The notes below the pieces were generated by a model. That model ran no database searches and was not told the origin of the DNA. It worked only from the letters and a program-made list of their open reading frames with translations. From Lentzea albidocapillata (GTDB lineage Bacteria; Actinomycetota; Actinomycetes; Mycobacteriales; Pseudonocardiaceae), in assembly GCF_000719115.1 (NCBI RefSeq), contig NZ_JOEA01000021.1, positions 62,001 to 126,000 on the forward strand: DNA of 64,000 bases. Direction: 5' to 3'. Both the position numbers and the translations under genes were made by a program. The number at the start of each line of letters is the position of its first letter. The stretch's first letter is position 1. Below are positions 25,221 to 35,521 of this stretch, one piece after another.

Positions 25221-26518
25221 AAGCCGTGAAACCGATTCGGGTCGCCTTGCTGGGATGTGGCACGGTGGGCACGGAGGTAGTCCGGCTGCTGACGGACCAG
25301 GCCGATGACCTCACCCAGCGCATCGGTGCGCCGGTTGAGCTCGTGGGCATCGCCGTGCGCAGGCCGAACAAACACCGTGAAGTACCGGAGCACCTGCTCA
25401 CCACGGACGCCGAGGCGCTCGTGAAGTCGGACGACGTGGACGTCATCGTCGAGGTCATCGGCGGTATCGACCCCACGCGCGGCCTGTTGCTGGAGGCGTT
25501 GCAGCGCGGCAAGTCCGTCGTGACGGCGAACAAGGCACTGCTCGCCGAGCACGGCCCCGACCTGTTCGAGGCAGCCGACGCGTCCGGTGCGGACCTCTAC
25601 TTCGAGGCCGCCGTCGCCGGGGCGATCCCGTTGCTGCGCCCGTTGCGGGAATCCCTTGCGGGAGACCGGATCACGCGCGTCATGGGCATCGTGAACGGCA
25701 CGACGAACTTCATCCTGTCCGCGATGGACGCCACGGGTGCCGGGTACAGCGAGACGCTCGAAGAGGCCTCGCGTCTCGGTTACGCCGAGGCCGACCCGAC
25801 CGCGGACGTCGACGGGTTCGACGCCGCGTCGAAGGCCGCGATCCTTGCGTCCCTTGCGTTCCACACGCGTGTGACGGCGTCGGACGTGTACCGCGAGGGC
25901 ATCCGCGCGGTGTCCGCGGCGGACATCGCGGCGGCCAAGGGCCTCGGCCGCACGGTGAAGCTGCTCGCGATCTGCGAGCGCGTGACCAGTCCGTCCGGTC
26001 AGGAGTCAGTCGCCGTTCGAGTGCACCCGGCGATGATCCCCAGGACGCATCCGCTGGCGAGCGTCAACGGCGCGTTCAACGCGGTGTTCGTCGAGGCCGA
26101 CGCGGCGGGGGAGATGATGTTCTACGGGCAGGGTGCCGGTGGCGCCCCCACGGCGAGCGCGGTCGTCGGCGACCTGGTCGCCGTGGCGCGCAACATGGTC
26201 GCGAGCGGGCACGGTCCGCGCGAGTCCGCCTACGCCGCGCTTTCCGCGCAGCCCATGGGGAACACGCCCACCCGCTACCACATCAGCCTCGACGTGGCGG
26301 ACAAGCCCGGTGTCCTCTCGCAGGTCGCCGCGGTGTTCGCCGAGCACGACGTGAGCATCGCCGCGGTGCGCCAGGAGGGCCGCGTCGAGGACGCCAGCCT
26401 GGTGATCGTCACGCACGCGGCTACCGACGCCGCGTTGCGGTCCACTGTGGACAAAATCGGTGGCCTCCCCGTGGTGCGGGACGTCGTCAGCGTCATGAGG
26501 GTGGAGGGCGAAGAGTGA
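25217..26518 (+). CDS. hom: Homoserine dehydrogenase
   Basis: A 433-aa NAD(P)-dependent enzyme that reduces aspartate semialdehyde to homoserine, the branch point to threonine and methionine. The nucleotide-binding loop GCGTVGTEV is at residues about 13-21. The catalytic segment includes [14 protein letters not shown] and the conserved [19 protein letters not shown]-terminal ACT domain (about 350-430, [17 protein letters not shown]) suggests feedback control by threonine, as known for actinobacterial homologues. The start ATG 25217 overlaps the lysA stop (ATGA), and the thrC start overlaps its own stop. Confidence 0.97.
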   Translation: MKAVKPIRVALLGCGTVGTEVVRLLTDQADDLTQRIGAPVELVGIAVRRPNKHREVPEHLLTTDAEALVKSDDVDVIVEVIGGIDPTRGLLLEALQRGKSVVTANKALLAEHGPDLFEAADASGADLYFEAAVAGAIPLLRPLRESLAGDRITRVMGIVNGTTNFILSAMDATGAGYSETLEEASRLGYAEADPTADVDGFDAASKAAILASLAFHTRVTASDVYREGIRAVSAADIAAAKGLGRTVKLLAICERVTSPSGQESVAVRVHPAMIPRTHPLASVNGAFNAVFVEADAAGEMMFYGQGAGGAPTASAVVGDLVAVARNMVASGHGPRESAYAALSAQPMGNTPTRYHISLDVADKPGVLSQVAAVFAEHDVSIAAVRQEGRVEDASLVIVTHAATDAALRSTVDKIGGLPVVRDVVSVMRVEGEE

Positions 26519-27588
26519 GCGGCAGCCCTGAAAAATTGAACACTGTCAGGCCCGGTTGGCCCGGTCTCATCAACGCCTACCGGGACCGCATCGAGATCCC
26601 CGAGGGTGCCGAGGTCGTGACGCTGCACGAGGGCGGCACGCCGCTGGTGCACGCTCGGAGGCTCTCCGCGGCGACCGGGTCCGACGTCTGGGTCAAGGTC
26701 GAGGGCGCGAACCCGACCGGCTCCTTCAAGGACCGCGGCATGACCGTGGCCATGACGTACGCGCTCGCCTCCGGACTGAAGGCGGTCATCTGCGCCTCGA
26801 CCGGCAACACGTCGGCGTCCGCCGCGGCCTACGCGGCCAAGGCGGGCCTGACGGCGGCCGTGCTGGTGCCCAGCGGCAAGATCGCGATGGGCAAGCTCGC
26901 GCAGGCCGTCATGCACGGCGCGAGGATCCTGCAGATCGACGGCAACTTCGACGACTGCCTGGAGCTGGCGTCGAAGACCGCGGCCGAGTACCCGGTCACG
27001 CTGGTGAACTCGGTCAACCCGGTGCGCCTCGTCGGTCAGCAGACCGCCGCGTGGGAGGTCTGCGACGTGCTCGGCCAGGCGCCGGACGTGCACTGCCTGC
27101 CCGTCGGCAACGCGGGCAACATCACCGCGTACTGGAAGGGCTACACGTCGTACGACAAGGGCCTGCCGCGCATGTTCGGCTTCCAGGCCGCAGGCGCCGC
27201 TCCGCTGGTCAGCGGTCAGCCGGTGCCGAACCCGGAGACCATCGCGACCGCGATCCGCATCGGTTCGCCGGCGTCGTGGACGGGCGCGGTCAACGCCCGT
27301 GACTCCTCCGGCGGCCTGATCGACGCCGTCACCGACGAGCAGATCCTCACCGCGTACCGGCTGCTGGCCTCGTCCGAGGGCATCTTCGTCGAGCCCGCGT
27401 CGGCCGCTTCCATCGCCGGTCTGCTGAAGACCGCCGAGGACGGCAGGCTGCCGAAGGGCTCCACCGTTGTGTGCACCGTCACGGGCCACGGTCTGAAGGA
27501 CCCCGACACGGCACTGCTCGGCACCACCGAGGTCGAGCCGGTCCCGGTCGACCCCGGTGCCGTCGCGCACGCGCTGGAGCTGGCGTGA
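26515..27588 (+). CDS. thrC: Threonine synthase
   Basis: A 357-aa PLP enzyme that converts O-phosphohomoserine to threonine. The PLP lysine is Lys72 in [11 protein letters not shown], and the substrate/phosphate loops are [14 protein letters not shown] and [15 protein letters not shown]. Length is typical of the short actinobacterial type. The GTG start at 26515 overlaps the hom stop by 4 nt. The thrB start overlaps the thrC stop in the same way, so enzyme levels are likely balanced by coupled translation. Confidence 0.97.
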   Translation: MSGSPEKLNTVRPGWPGLINAYRDRIEIPEGAEVVTLHEGGTPLVHARRLSAATGSDVWVKVEGANPTGSFKDRGMTVAMTYALASGLKAVICASTGNTSASAAAYAAKAGLTAAVLVPSGKIAMGKLAQAVMHGARILQIDGNFDDCLELASKTAAEYPVTLVNSVNPVRLVGQQTAAWEVCDVLGQAPDVHCLPVGNAGNITAYWKGYTSYDKGLPRMFGFQAAGAAPLVSGQPVPNPETIATAIRIGSPASWTGAVNARDSSGGLIDAVTDEQILTAYRLLASSEGIFVEPASAASIAGLLKTAEDGRLPKGSTVVCTVTGHGLKDPDTALLGTTEVEPVPVDPGAVAHALELA

Positions 27589-28439
27589 GGTTCCTCGTCT
27601 CCGTCCCCGCGTCGACCGCGAACCTCGGCTCGGGGTTCGACGCGCTGGGCATGGCGCTCGGCATGTACGACGACGTGGAGGTGGCCGGCGGCGAAGGTGT
27701 CGACGGCCTCTCCATCACCGTGGACGGTGCCGGAGCAGGTGACGTCCCGCTCGACGAGACCCATCTCGTCGTGCGGGCCGTCCGCGCCACCGGCTACACC
27801 GGTGGCCTGGCCCTGAGGTGCCGCAACACCATCCCGCACGCGCGGGGACTGGGCTCGTCGGCCGCCGCGATCGTGGCGGGTGTCGTAGCCGGGTTCACCC
27901 TGCAGGGTCGCGAGCCGGACACGGCCGCGTTGCAAATCGCCGCCGAGTTCGAGGGGCACGCGGACAACGCGGCCGCCTCCCTGTTCGGCGGCGTCGTCGT
28001 CGCGTGGTCCGAAGGAGAGCGGTACCGCGCTGTCCGGATGGACGCGGACGCACGCGTGCGCCCGGTCGTCCTGATCCCGTCGCAGGAGTCGTCCACCAAG
28101 ACGACGCGCGGCCTCCTCCCGGCCGAAGTCCCGCACGCGGACGCCGCGCACGCCGCAGGGCGGGCCGCCCTCGCGGTGCACGCGCTGACGTCCGATCCGA
28201 CGGTTCTCCTTGCGGCGACTGAGGATCGACTCCACCAGAACTACCGCGAGCCCGCATGGCCGGACACCGTTCGGGTGATCAACGATCTTCGCAAGCTGGG
28301 AGTTCCCGCCTGCGTGAGCGGAGCGGGACCCACCGTGATCGCCTTCGGTGATCTTCCGGCCGAGGTCGACACGCACGGCTTCGACGTGCGCAGACTCGAC
28401 GTCGACACCGCCGGCGTGCGCGTTCGTCCATTGGACTGA
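27585..28439 (+). CDS. thrB: Homoserine kinase
   Basis: A 284-aa GHMP-family kinase that phosphorylates homoserine for ThrC. It starts with [24 protein letters not shown], has the ATP-binding GHMP motif [16 protein letters not shown] and the late glycine-rich [12 protein letters not shown]. The GTG start at 27585 overlaps the thrC stop (GTGA). It is the last gene of the operon. A weak CCCCGG/CCGGGG hairpin (about 28451-28472) follows. Confidence 0.97.
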   Translation: MRFLVSVPASTANLGSGFDALGMALGMYDDVEVAGGEGVDGLSITVDGAGAGDVPLDETHLVVRAVRATGYTGGLALRCRNTIPHARGLGSSAAAIVAGVVAGFTLQGREPDTAALQIAAEFEGHADNAAASLFGGVVVAWSEGERYRAVRMDADARVRPVVLIPSQESSTKTTRGLLPAEVPHADAAHAAGRAALAVHALTSDPTVLLAATEDRLHQNYREPAWPDTVRVINDLRKLGVPACVSGAGPTVIAFGDLPAEVDTHGFDVRRLDVDTAGVRVRPLD

Positions 28440-28758
28440 CACACCCGACCCCGGTTGTTGCATGCCGGGGGACCGGCGTCTACCCTCGGGGGCGATCAGT
28501 CACTGCGCGCACGGGCGCCGGTGTCGCGCTCGGACATTCGTTCCGGGTCGCAATCCTTTTGTGTTCCGGCTCTGTGCCGTGCGGGCGGGGCGGACGCAAA
28601 GAGGCACCCGATCGCCGTGTGATCTGAGCAAAGTCCCGTGCTTGAGGGAAGCCGTCGTGCTTCCGTCTTCATCGGACTTGACCGCCGTTCCCCGCTGAAG
28701 TGGGAAGGCGGGTCCGCTGGGCCGCGTAGGAGGCGGGGCCTGGTCAGGAAGGACTTGT
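28440..28758 (+). promoter_or_regulatory. Leader region of rho
   Basis: The 319-nt gap between thrB and rho has no supported gene. It holds a TACCCT -10-like box (about 28480), a small hairpin GGAAGC/GCTTCC (28650-28665) and an imperfect hairpin GACCGCC...GGCGGGTC (about 28680-28714). AGGAAGGA precedes the GTG start. A long structured leader fits the known autoregulation of rho genes, but no specific element is proven here. Confidence 0.5.
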
Positions 28759-30804
28759 GTGACCAACACCGATTTGCTGAGCAGCGAAGTCGCAGCTGCC
28801 GCTGGTTCTGGAGCCGAGGAGAACGCTCTGTCCACCCCATCGAACGGCACGACGCCGCGCCGCCGCGCGGGTCTGTCCGGCATGGTGCTCGCTGAGTTGC
28901 GCGAGCTCGCCGGTCAAATGGGCATCACCGGAACCGCAGGCCTGCGCAAGGGCGACCTGATCGCGGCCATCAAGGAGAAGCAGGGCTCCGGAGCCCCGGC
29001 GAAGACCGAGAAGCCCGCGAAGACCGAGAAGGTCGCCGCGAAGGCCGAGGCACCCGCGGAGAAGCCCGCCGTTGCCAAGGTGACCGAGAAGGTCACCGAA
29101 AAGCCTGTTCAGCAGCAGCTCGAGGTAGCGGAGAAGCCCGCTGCCGCCGAGTCCGGCGCGTCTGACGACTCCCGCTCGTCCGAGGACGGGGGGCGCCGTG
29201 GAAACCGTCGCCGCCGTTCCGGCCGTGGCGGTGGCAACGCCGAGGGCGAGAGCCAGCCGCAGCAGGAGCAGCGTTCCGAGCGTCCTGAGCGGACCGATCG
29301 CCCCGAGCGCACGGACCGTGCCGAGCGCACCGACCGTGCCGAGCGCACCGACCGGCCGGAGCGTGCTGAGCGCCCCGAGCGCGGCGAGCGTCAGGACCGG
29401 GGAGAGCGCCAGGACCGTGGCGAGCGCAGCGAGCGTTCCGACCGCGGTGACCGCAACGAGCGCGGCGGCCGTGACCGCAACCGCGACCGCGGCGAGCGTT
29501 CCGACCGCGGTGACCGTGGCGACCGCCAGAGTGGCGGCCAGCCCGACGGTGACGACGACGGTGGTCGCCGTGGCCGCTTCCGTGACCGCCGCCGTCGCGG
29601 TGGTCGTGGTGACGAGCAGGGTGGCGGCGGTCGTGTCGACCGTGAGACCGAGGTCCGCGACGACGACGTCCTGCTGCCGGTCGCAGGCATCCTGGACGTG
29701 CTGGAGAACTACGCGTTCGTCCGCACCTCCGGCTACCTCGCCGGCTCGAACGACGTCTACGTCTCGCTCTCGCTCGTCCGCAAGTACGGCCTGCGCCGTG
29801 GCGACGCCCTCACCGGCGCCGTCCGCCAGCCGCGCGACGGGGAGCAGCAGCGCCAGAAGTTCAACCCGCTGGTCCGCGTCGACAAGATCAACGGCCTGGA
29901 CCCGGAAGAGGCGCGCAACCGCCCGGACTTCACCAAGCTGACGCCGCTCTACCCGAACGAGCGTCTGCGCCTGGAGACCGAGCCGCACATCCTCACCACC
30001 CGTGTCATCGACCTGGTGATGCCGATCGGCAAGGGCCAGCGCGCCCTCGTCGTGTCGCCTCCGAAGGCCGGTAAGACCTCGGTGCTGCAGTCGATCGCGA
30101 ACGCGATCACGACGAACAACCCCGAGTGCCACCTCATGGTGGTGCTGGTGGACGAGCGTCCGGAAGAGGTCACCGACATGCAGCGCTCGGTGAAGGGTGA
30201 GGTCATCGCCTCCACCTTCGACCGGCCGCCGTCGGATCACACGACCATCTCCGAGCTCGCGATCGAGCGGGCGAAGCGCCTGGTCGAGATGGGCCACGAC
30301 GTCGTCGTGCTGCTCGACTCGATCACGCGTCTGGGTCGTGCGTACAACCTGGCGGCACCGGCCTCCGGCCGCATCCTGTCCGGTGGTGTCGACTCGACGG
30401 CGCTGTACCCGCCGAAGCGCTTCCTCGGTGCCGCTCGCAACATCGAGGGCGGCGGCTCGCTGACCGTCATCGCGACGGCGCTGGTCGAGACCGGCTCCGC
30501 CGGTGACTCGGTGATCTTCGAAGAGTTCAAGGGCACGGGTAACGCCGAGCTCAAGCTCGACCGGAAGATCGCGGACAAGCGGACGTTCCCGGCCGTGGAC
30601 GTCGACTCGTCGGGCACCCGTAAGGAAGAGCTGCTGCTCTCGCCGGACGAGATGGCCGTCACGCACAAGCTGCGCCGGGTGCTCCACGCGCTCGACGGTC
30701 AGCAGGCGATCGACCTGCTGCTGGACCGGCTGCGGAAGTCGCGTACCAACATCGAGTTCCTGATGCAGGTCGCGAAGACGACGCCCGGTGCCGAGCAGGA
30801 CTGA
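28759..30804 (+). CDS. rho: Transcription termination factor Rho with long Arg-rich insertion
   Basis: A 681-aa hexameric RNA helicase that ends transcription. The Rho N-terminal helical domain lies at about residues 36-75. Then comes a 225-residue low-complexity insertion: Lys/Ala/Glu-rich (75-130), then Arg/Asp/Glu-rich with repeated ERTDRxERTDR units (about 170-258). The RNA-binding cold-shock-like domain (300-375) and the ATPase core follow, with P-loop VSPPKAGKTSVL, MVVLVDERPEEVTDMQRSV and LDSITRLGRAYNLA. E. coli Rho has about 420 residues; actinobacterial Rho proteins commonly carry such an insertion. Confidence 0.97.
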   Translation: MTNTDLLSSEVAAAAGSGAEENALSTPSNGTTPRRRAGLSGMVLAELRELAGQMGITGTAGLRKGDLIAAIKEKQGSGAPAKTEKPAKTEKVAAKAEAPAEKPAVAKVTEKVTEKPVQQQLEVAEKPAAAESGASDDSRSSEDGGRRGNRRRRSGRGGGNAEGESQPQQEQRSERPERTDRPERTDRAERTDRAERTDRPERAERPERGERQDRGERQDRGERSERSDRGDRNERGGRDRNRDRGERSDRGDRGDRQSGGQPDGDDDGGRRGRFRDRRRRGGRGDEQGGGGRVDRETEVRDDDVLLPVAGILDVLENYAFVRTSGYLAGSNDVYVSLSLVRKYGLRRGDALTGAVRQPRDGEQQRQKFNPLVRVDKINGLDPEEARNRPDFTKLTPLYPNERLRLETEPHILTTRVIDLVMPIGKGQRALVVSPPKAGKTSVLQSIANAITTNNPECHLMVVLVDERPEEVTDMQRSVKGEVIASTFDRPPSDHTTISELAIERAKRLVEMGHDVVVLLDSITRLGRAYNLAAPASGRILSGGVDSTALYPPKRFLGAARNIEGGGSLTVIATALVETGSAGDSVIFEEFKGTGNAELKLDRKIADKRTFPAVDVDSSGTRKEELLLSPDEMAVTHKLRRVLHALDGQQAIDLLLDRLRKSRTNIEFLMQVAKTTPGAEQD

Positions 30805-30820
30805 CGCCGTGTGAGTTTCA

Positions 30821-30863
30821 CGTGAAAAAGCCCCCGCTGCAGGTCAGCGGGGGCTTTTTCACG
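30821..30863. terminator. Strong bidirectional intrinsic terminator after rho
   Basis: CGTGAAAAAGCCCCCGCTG and its exact complement form a perfect 19-bp stem with a 5-nt loop. A-rich and T-rich ends on each side let it stop transcription in both directions. The next gene is convergent. Confidence 0.95.
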
Positions 30864-30886
30864 CTCTTCACTCGAATGCCGCGGCC

Positions 30887-31249
30887 TCAGCGGCAGCCGG
30901 CGGCCTGACGGTTCTCGTCGCTCTGCGCCAGCAGCTGGAACACCAGCACCAGCAGCACCGGTACCCCCACGGCCATCGCGGCCAGCGCGGGTACCTCCAC
31001 CGCGCCCACCACGACTCCCAGCGCCAGCACTGCGGCCAGGTAGGGCCACCGCAGCCAGATCCGCTGCCACCGCCGCCTCCACCGCACCCCGCCGGAGACG
31101 GCGGCGGCCACGGCCACCCCGGCCCCCGACACGACCGGTGACAGCGGCACCGTGGTCCAGGAAGCAGTGAGCAGCCCTGCCGACCCCATCAGGCCGAACA
31201 CGGCGGCGGAGAAGAGGAACGGCACTGCCAGCCACATGTGCTGGTTCAT
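30887..31249 (-). CDS. Small polytopic membrane protein, function unknown
   Basis: A 120-aa hydrophobic protein from ATG 31249 with three to four transmembrane segments (about residues 5-25, 30-52, 72-90 and 92-112), separated by the basic loop RWRRRWQRIWLRW. No family is recognised. It is convergent with rho across the shared terminator and divergent from rpmE. Codon use is typical of the surroundings, so it is likely a real gene. Confidence 0.65.
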   Translation of the reverse strand: MNQHMWLAVPFLFSAAVFGLMGSAGLLTASWTTVPLSPVVSGAGVAVAAAVSGGVRWRRRWQRIWLRWPYLAAVLALGVVVGAVEVPALAAMAVGVPVLLVLVFQLLAQSDENRQAAGCR

Positions 31250-31516
31250 CGGCCGCTCAGCGGTGCAGAACACGGCACACAGTCTGATGGACACCGACCA
31301 ACAACACGGAGCCGTATCTGGTCGAGCGGCGACACCTTGCGCCGAACGGCGTATCGCGGAGGTTAAGCGGTTGTGACTTAAGCCACCGATCAGCCTCGGG
31401 AACAACCGCGTTTTTGCACGTGTTGAAGGGTCTGGCAAACTAAATGGTCGAGTCCGGCTCCGGTTCACCCGTTCATCAACAGGGACCCGGCGGCCATCCT
31501 TGAAAGGGACAAGATC

Positions 31517-31726
31517 TTGAAGACTGGCATCCACCCCGAGTACACCCCCACCGAAGTGACCTGCAGCTGCGGGAACACGTTCACGACGCGCAGCACCTCG
31601 GCTTCCGAGGTTCGCGTCGAAATGTGCTCCAACTGCCACCCGTTCTACACGGGCAAGCAGCGCATCCTGGACACCGGCGGTCGCGTGGCGCGCTTCGAGG
31701 CGCGTTACGGCAAGCGCAACAAGTAG
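31517..31726 (+). CDS. rpmE: 50S ribosomal protein L31, zinc-binding form
   Basis: A 69-aa ribosomal protein. It begins [16 protein letters not shown] and has the four-cysteine zinc site C16-x-C18 and C37-x2-C40 ([19 protein letters not shown]), so it is the Zn-containing L31 rather than the zinc-free paralogue. The start codon is TTG at 31517, fixed by the family N-terminus and by GAAAGGGA 7 nt upstream. Downstream prfA follows after 85 nt, the usual rpmE-prfA order. Confidence 0.97.
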   Translation: MKTGIHPEYTPTEVTCSCGNTFTTRSTSASEVRVEMCSNCHPFYTGKQRILDTGGRVARFEARYGKRNK

Positions 31727-31811
31727 CTGCTTTCACGGCGCCTGACCTCGGCCTTCCGGCCGGGGCGGGCGCCGTCGCCGTTTCCAGGGAAACCCAACGA
31801 AAGCAGGAGAC

Positions 31812-32876
31812 GTGTCGCAGTCGCTGGCCAGCTTGCTCGCCGAGTACGACGAGCTGGAGAAGAAGCTCGCCGATCCCTCCGTGCACGCTGACCAGACGGG
31901 GGCGCGCAAGCTCGGCAAGCGGTACGCCGCGCTCGGGCCCATCGTGCAGACGGCGCGGAAGATCGAGCAGGCCAAGAGCGATCTGGAGGCGGCCAGGGAA
32001 CTCGCCGCCGAGGACCGGTCCTTCCAGGAGGAGGTCGAGCAGATCGAGGAGCAGCTTCCCAAGCTGGAGGAGAAGCTCAACGAGCTGCTGCTGCCGCGTG
32101 ACCCGCACGACGGCGACGACGTGCTGCTGGAGATCAAGTCCGGTGAGGGTGGCGAGGAGTCCGCGCTGTTCGCCGGGGACCTGCTGCGCATGTACACGCG
32201 CTACGCGGAGCGACAGGGGTGGAAGGTCGAGCTGCTCGACGGCACCGACTCCGACCTGGGCGGGTTCAAGGACGTCACCGTCTCCATCAAGGCCAAGACC
32301 GCGGTGCCGGACGGGGTGTGGAGCCGGCTGAAGTGGGAGGGCGGCGTGCACCGCGTGCAGCGCGTGCCCGTCACCGAGTCGCAGGGGCGCATCCACACGT
32401 CGGCCGCCGGTGTCCTCGTGTTCCCGGAGACCGAGGAGACCGCCGCGGTCGAGATCGACGAGAAGGACCTGCGGATCGACGTCTACCGGTCGTCCGGCAA
32501 GGGCGGTCAGTCGGTCAACACCACCGACTCCGCGGTCCGCATCACGCACCTGCCGACGGGCATCGTCACGTCCTGCCAGAACGAGCGCAGCCAGCTGCAG
32601 AACAAGGCTCGCGCCATGCAGGTGCTGCAGAGCCGTCTGGTCGCCCTCGCCGAGGAGCAGAAGGCGCAGGAGCAGTCGGACGCGCGGCGCACCCAGATCC
32701 GCACCGTCGACCGCAGTGAACGGGTGAGGACCTACAACTTCCCCGAATCACGCATCTCCGATCACCGGGTTGGGTACAAAGCGCATAACCTGGACCAGGT
32801 GCTCGACGGTGACCTGGACGCGGTGGTGGACGCACTGGCCGCCGCTGACCGGGCAGAACGGCTCGCAGGCGGGTAA
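31812..32876 (+). CDS. prfA: Peptide chain release factor 1
   Basis: A 354-aa factor that reads UAA and UAG. The N-terminal coiled coil spans about residues 1-95. The codon-reading loop is PVT within [15 protein letters not shown], which identifies RF1 rather than RF2, and the peptidyl-tRNA hydrolysis motif GGQ is in [15 protein letters not shown]. The GTG start at 31812 has CAGGAGA upstream. In many bacteria prmC follows directly, but here two other genes intervene. Confidence 0.97.
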   Translation: MSQSLASLLAEYDELEKKLADPSVHADQTGARKLGKRYAALGPIVQTARKIEQAKSDLEAARELAAEDRSFQEEVEQIEEQLPKLEEKLNELLLPRDPHDGDDVLLEIKSGEGGEESALFAGDLLRMYTRYAERQGWKVELLDGTDSDLGGFKDVTVSIKAKTAVPDGVWSRLKWEGGVHRVQRVPVTESQGRIHTSAAGVLVFPETEETAAVEIDEKDLRIDVYRSSGKGGQSVNTTDSAVRITHLPTGIVTSCQNERSQLQNKARAMQVLQSRLVALAEEQKAQEQSDARRTQIRTVDRSERVRTYNFPESRISDHRVGYKAHNLDQVLDGDLDAVVDALAAADRAERLAGG

Positions 32877-32898
32877 TCCGACGTGAGAGGGGCGCGTT

Positions 32899-34107
32899 GT
32901 GGCCGAGATCCTGGTTAGTCCGCAGACAGCGCCCCTCGACCAGCCGGTCGACGTGATCGTCGCCGGGCTGAAACCCGGCCAATCGATCACCGTGCAGCTT
33001 TCCACCGGTGATCGCGCCTCTCGTGCGGTGTTCGAGGCTGACGACCGTGGAGTCGTAGACCTCACGCGGCACGCACCAGCCGATGGCAGCTATCGCGGCG
33101 TCGACCCGATGGGGCTGTTCTGGTCGTTGGAACGCACCGGCGGCAAGGCGGGCCCCACCGTGCTCTCGGTCGAGGGCGTGGGGGACCGCGTGCTCGAACG
33201 GCAGTCCGTCCCCGAGGGCGTCGAGCGGTTAGAGGTCCGGGAGAACGGTCTGGTCGGCACGCTGTTCGCCCCTGAGGACGACGGAGCCGACCTACCGGGC
33301 GTCATCGTGCTCGGCGGGTCCGAGGGCGGGCTTCAGGAGACTGACGCGGCGTTGCTGGCCGCGCACGGGTTCGTCACGTTCGCGCTCGGCTACTTCGGAC
33401 TGAAGGGCCTGCCGGAGTACCTCGTCGACGTGCCGCTCGAGTACTTCGGCAAGGCCATCGACTACCTGTCCGAACGCGTGGGCGAGATCGGTGTCGTCGG
33501 TGGATCGCGCGGCGGTGAGCTGGCGTTGCTCGTCGGCGCCACGTTTTCTCAGGTCAGCGCGGTGGTGAGCGTGGTGGGCAGCGGCGTGGTGACGCAGGGC
33601 ATCGGGCCCGGCGGCAACCTGCTGCAGAAGCTCTCGTACGAGGCGGCGTCGTGGACCCTCAAGGGCGAGCCGCTGCCCTATCTGCCCTACGAGATCGGCG
33701 ACGAGCTGCGCGCGCGGATCGTCAACGGCGAACCGGTGCCGCTCAGGCTCGCGTTCAGCACGGAGGACGGCATCCCGGAGGACACCGAGATCGGAGTCGA
33801 ACGGATCGTCGGGGGTGTGTTGCTCATCTCGTCCGGACAGGACGACGGGTGGCCCAGCGCCGAGCTCAGCGAGGTCGCGTTACGGCGGCTGAAGGACCAC
33901 GAGCACCCGTTCCCGTACGAGCACGTCGTGTATCCCGAGGCAGGACACCTGATCGCGGGTCCACCGCACCGGCCGGCCACCGACGTGACCTATCCGGGGC
34001 CTGGCGTCACCTTCTCGGGTGGTGGTGCTCCACAGGCCACCGCACGTGCTCGCGCGAACGCCTGGAAACGGACGGTTGAGTTCTTGCGAGAGCAGCTCGG
34101 GAGCTAG
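32899..34107 (+). CDS. Acyl-CoA thioesterase / bile-acid-CoA acyltransferase-like alpha/beta hydrolase
   Basis: A 402-aa two-domain protein. Residues about 1-115 form a beta-rich N-terminal domain like that of acyl-CoA thioester hydrolase / BAAT proteins ([30 protein letters not shown]). Residues 115-400 form the alpha/beta hydrolase domain with nucleophile Ser203 in [12 protein letters not shown], a candidate Asp in [10 protein letters not shown] and the His in [13 protein letters not shown]. It probably hydrolyses acyl-CoA or a related thioester; the substrate is unknown. GTG start, 22 nt after prfA, so probably cotranscribed with it. Confidence 0.85.
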   Translation: MAEILVSPQTAPLDQPVDVIVAGLKPGQSITVQLSTGDRASRAVFEADDRGVVDLTRHAPADGSYRGVDPMGLFWSLERTGGKAGPTVLSVEGVGDRVLERQSVPEGVERLEVRENGLVGTLFAPEDDGADLPGVIVLGGSEGGLQETDAALLAAHGFVTFALGYFGLKGLPEYLVDVPLEYFGKAIDYLSERVGEIGVVGGSRGGELALLVGATFSQVSAVVSVVGSGVVTQGIGPGGNLLQKLSYEAASWTLKGEPLPYLPYEIGDELRARIVNGEPVPLRLAFSTEDGIPEDTEIGVERIVGGVLLISSGQDDGWPSAELSEVALRRLKDHEHPFPYEHVVYPEAGHLIAGPPHRPATDVTYPGPGVTFSGGGAPQATARARANAWKRTVEFLREQLGS

Positions 34108-34110
34108 GTT
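34105..34110 (+). promoter_or_regulatory. -10 box of lpdA, leaderless pattern
   Basis: TAGGTT contains the stop codon of the preceding gene and ends 8 nt before the lpdA ATG. No ribosome site is present, so a leaderless transcript is inferred. Confidence 0.5.
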
Positions 34111-34118
34111 GTGTGCTT

Positions 34119-35504
34119 ATGAGCGCACACTTTGATGTCGTCGTCGTGGGTGCGGGTCCGGGCGGCTACGTCGCCGCGATCCGTGCGGCTCAGCTCGGGC
34201 TGAAGACCGCCATTGTGGAGGAGAAGTACTGGGGCGGTGTCTGCCTGAACGTGGGCTGTATCCCGTCGAAGGCTCTTCTGCGCAACGCTGAGCTGGCGCA
34301 CCTCTTCACGCACGAGCAGAAGACGTTCGGCATCAAGGTCGACGGCACCGTCAGCTTCGACTACAGCGCGGCGTGGCAGCGCAGCCGCAAGGTCGCGGAC
34401 GGGCGCGTCAAGGGCGTGCACTTCCTCATGAAGAAGAACGGCATCACCGAGTACAACGGGTGGGCCAATTTCACTGACGACCACACGCTGACCGTCGGGG
34501 ACGAGACGCTCACGTTCGGCCACGCGATCATCGCCGTGGGCGCCACGACCCGGATGCTGCCGAACACGCAGAAGTCCGATCGCGTCGTGACCTACGAAGA
34601 GCAGATCATGACCGAGGACCTGCCCGAGTCGATCATCATCGCCGGTGCGGGTGCGATCGGTGTCGAGTTCGCCTACGTCATGCACAACTACGGCGTGAAG
34701 GTCACCATCGTCGAGTTCCTCGACCGGATGGTGCCGCTCGAGGACGAAGAGGTGTCCGCCGAGCTCTTCAAGCGCTACAAGAAGCTGGGCGTCGACGTGC
34801 GCCTCGGCACGCGTGTCGAGTCGATCGACGAGTCGGGCCCGAAGGTCCGCGTCACCGTGTCGAAGAACGGCGCCGAGGAAGTCCTCGAGGCCGACAAGGT
34901 CATGCAGGCCATCGGGTTCGTGCCGCGCGTCGAGGGCTACGGCCTCGAGAAGACCGGCGTGAAGCTGACCGAGCGCGGCGCGATCGACATCGACGGCCGT
35001 GGCCGCACCAACGTGCCGCACATCTTCGCCATCGGTGACGTCACCGCGAAGCTGATGCTCGCGCACACCGCCGAGGCCATGGGCGTCATCGCCTCGGAGA
35101 CCATCGCGGGTGCCGAGACGATGGAGCTCGACTACGTGATGATCCCGCGGGCGACGTTCTGCCAGCCGCAGATCGCCTCCTTCGGCTACACCGAGAAGCA
35201 GGCGCGCGAGAAGGGCTACGACGTCCAGGTCGCGAAGTTCCCGTTCACCGCGAACGGCAAGGCGCACGGCCTCGCCGAGCCGGGCGGGTTCGTGAAGCTG
35301 ATCAGCGACGGCAAGCACGGCGAGCTGCTCGGTGGCCACATCATCGGCCCCGAGGCGACCGAACTGCTGCCCGAGCTCACGCTGGCGCAGCAGTGGGACC
35401 TCACCGTCCACGAGGTCGCGCGCAACGTCCACGCTCACCCGACCCTGAGCGAGGCCGTCAAGGAAGCGGTGCACGGCCTGGCCGGGCACATGATCAACTT
35501 CTGA
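34119..35504 (+). CDS. lpdA: Dihydrolipoyl dehydrogenase
   Basis: A 461-aa FAD-dependent disulfide oxidoreductase, the E3 subunit of 2-oxoacid dehydrogenase complexes. The FAD-binding N-terminus is [19 protein letters not shown]. The redox disulfide is in [15 protein letters not shown], the NAD-binding loop is [13 protein letters not shown], and the catalytic His-Glu pair is in [19 protein letters not shown] 34119 is chosen over 34113 because the family begins at [10 protein letters not shown] and a -10 box lies directly upstream. Confidence 0.96.
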   Translation: MSAHFDVVVVGAGPGGYVAAIRAAQLGLKTAIVEEKYWGGVCLNVGCIPSKALLRNAELAHLFTHEQKTFGIKVDGTVSFDYSAAWQRSRKVADGRVKGVHFLMKKNGITEYNGWANFTDDHTLTVGDETLTFGHAIIAVGATTRMLPNTQKSDRVVTYEEQIMTEDLPESIIIAGAGAIGVEFAYVMHNYGVKVTIVEFLDRMVPLEDEEVSAELFKRYKKLGVDVRLGTRVESIDESGPKVRVTVSKNGAEEVLEADKVMQAIGFVPRVEGYGLEKTGVKLTERGAIDIDGRGRTNVPHIFAIGDVTAKLMLAHTAEAMGVIASETIAGAETMELDYVMIPRATFCQPQIASFGYTEKQAREKGYDVQVAKFPFTANGKAHGLAEPGGFVKLISDGKHGELLGGHIIGPEATELLPELTLAQQWDLTVHEVARNVHAHPTLSEAVKEAVHGLAGHMINF

Positions 35505-35506
35505 GG

Positions 35507-35512
35507 TAGTTT
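35507..35512 (+). promoter_or_regulatory. -10 box of prmC, leaderless pattern
   Basis: TAGTTT ends 9 nt before ATG 35522. There is no Shine-Dalgarno at usable spacing. Leaderless translation is inferred. Confidence 0.45.
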
Positions 35513-35521
35513 TCTCATCTG

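Noticed and set aside
29264..29530. Possible CRISPR or satellite repeat
   Set aside because: The periodicity is coding repeat structure within Rho; there are no constant repeats with unique spacers.
28744..30687. 647-codon minus-strand frame antisense to rho
   Set aside because: Valine/threonine repeats mirror the Rho Arg-rich tract; the rho frame is certain.
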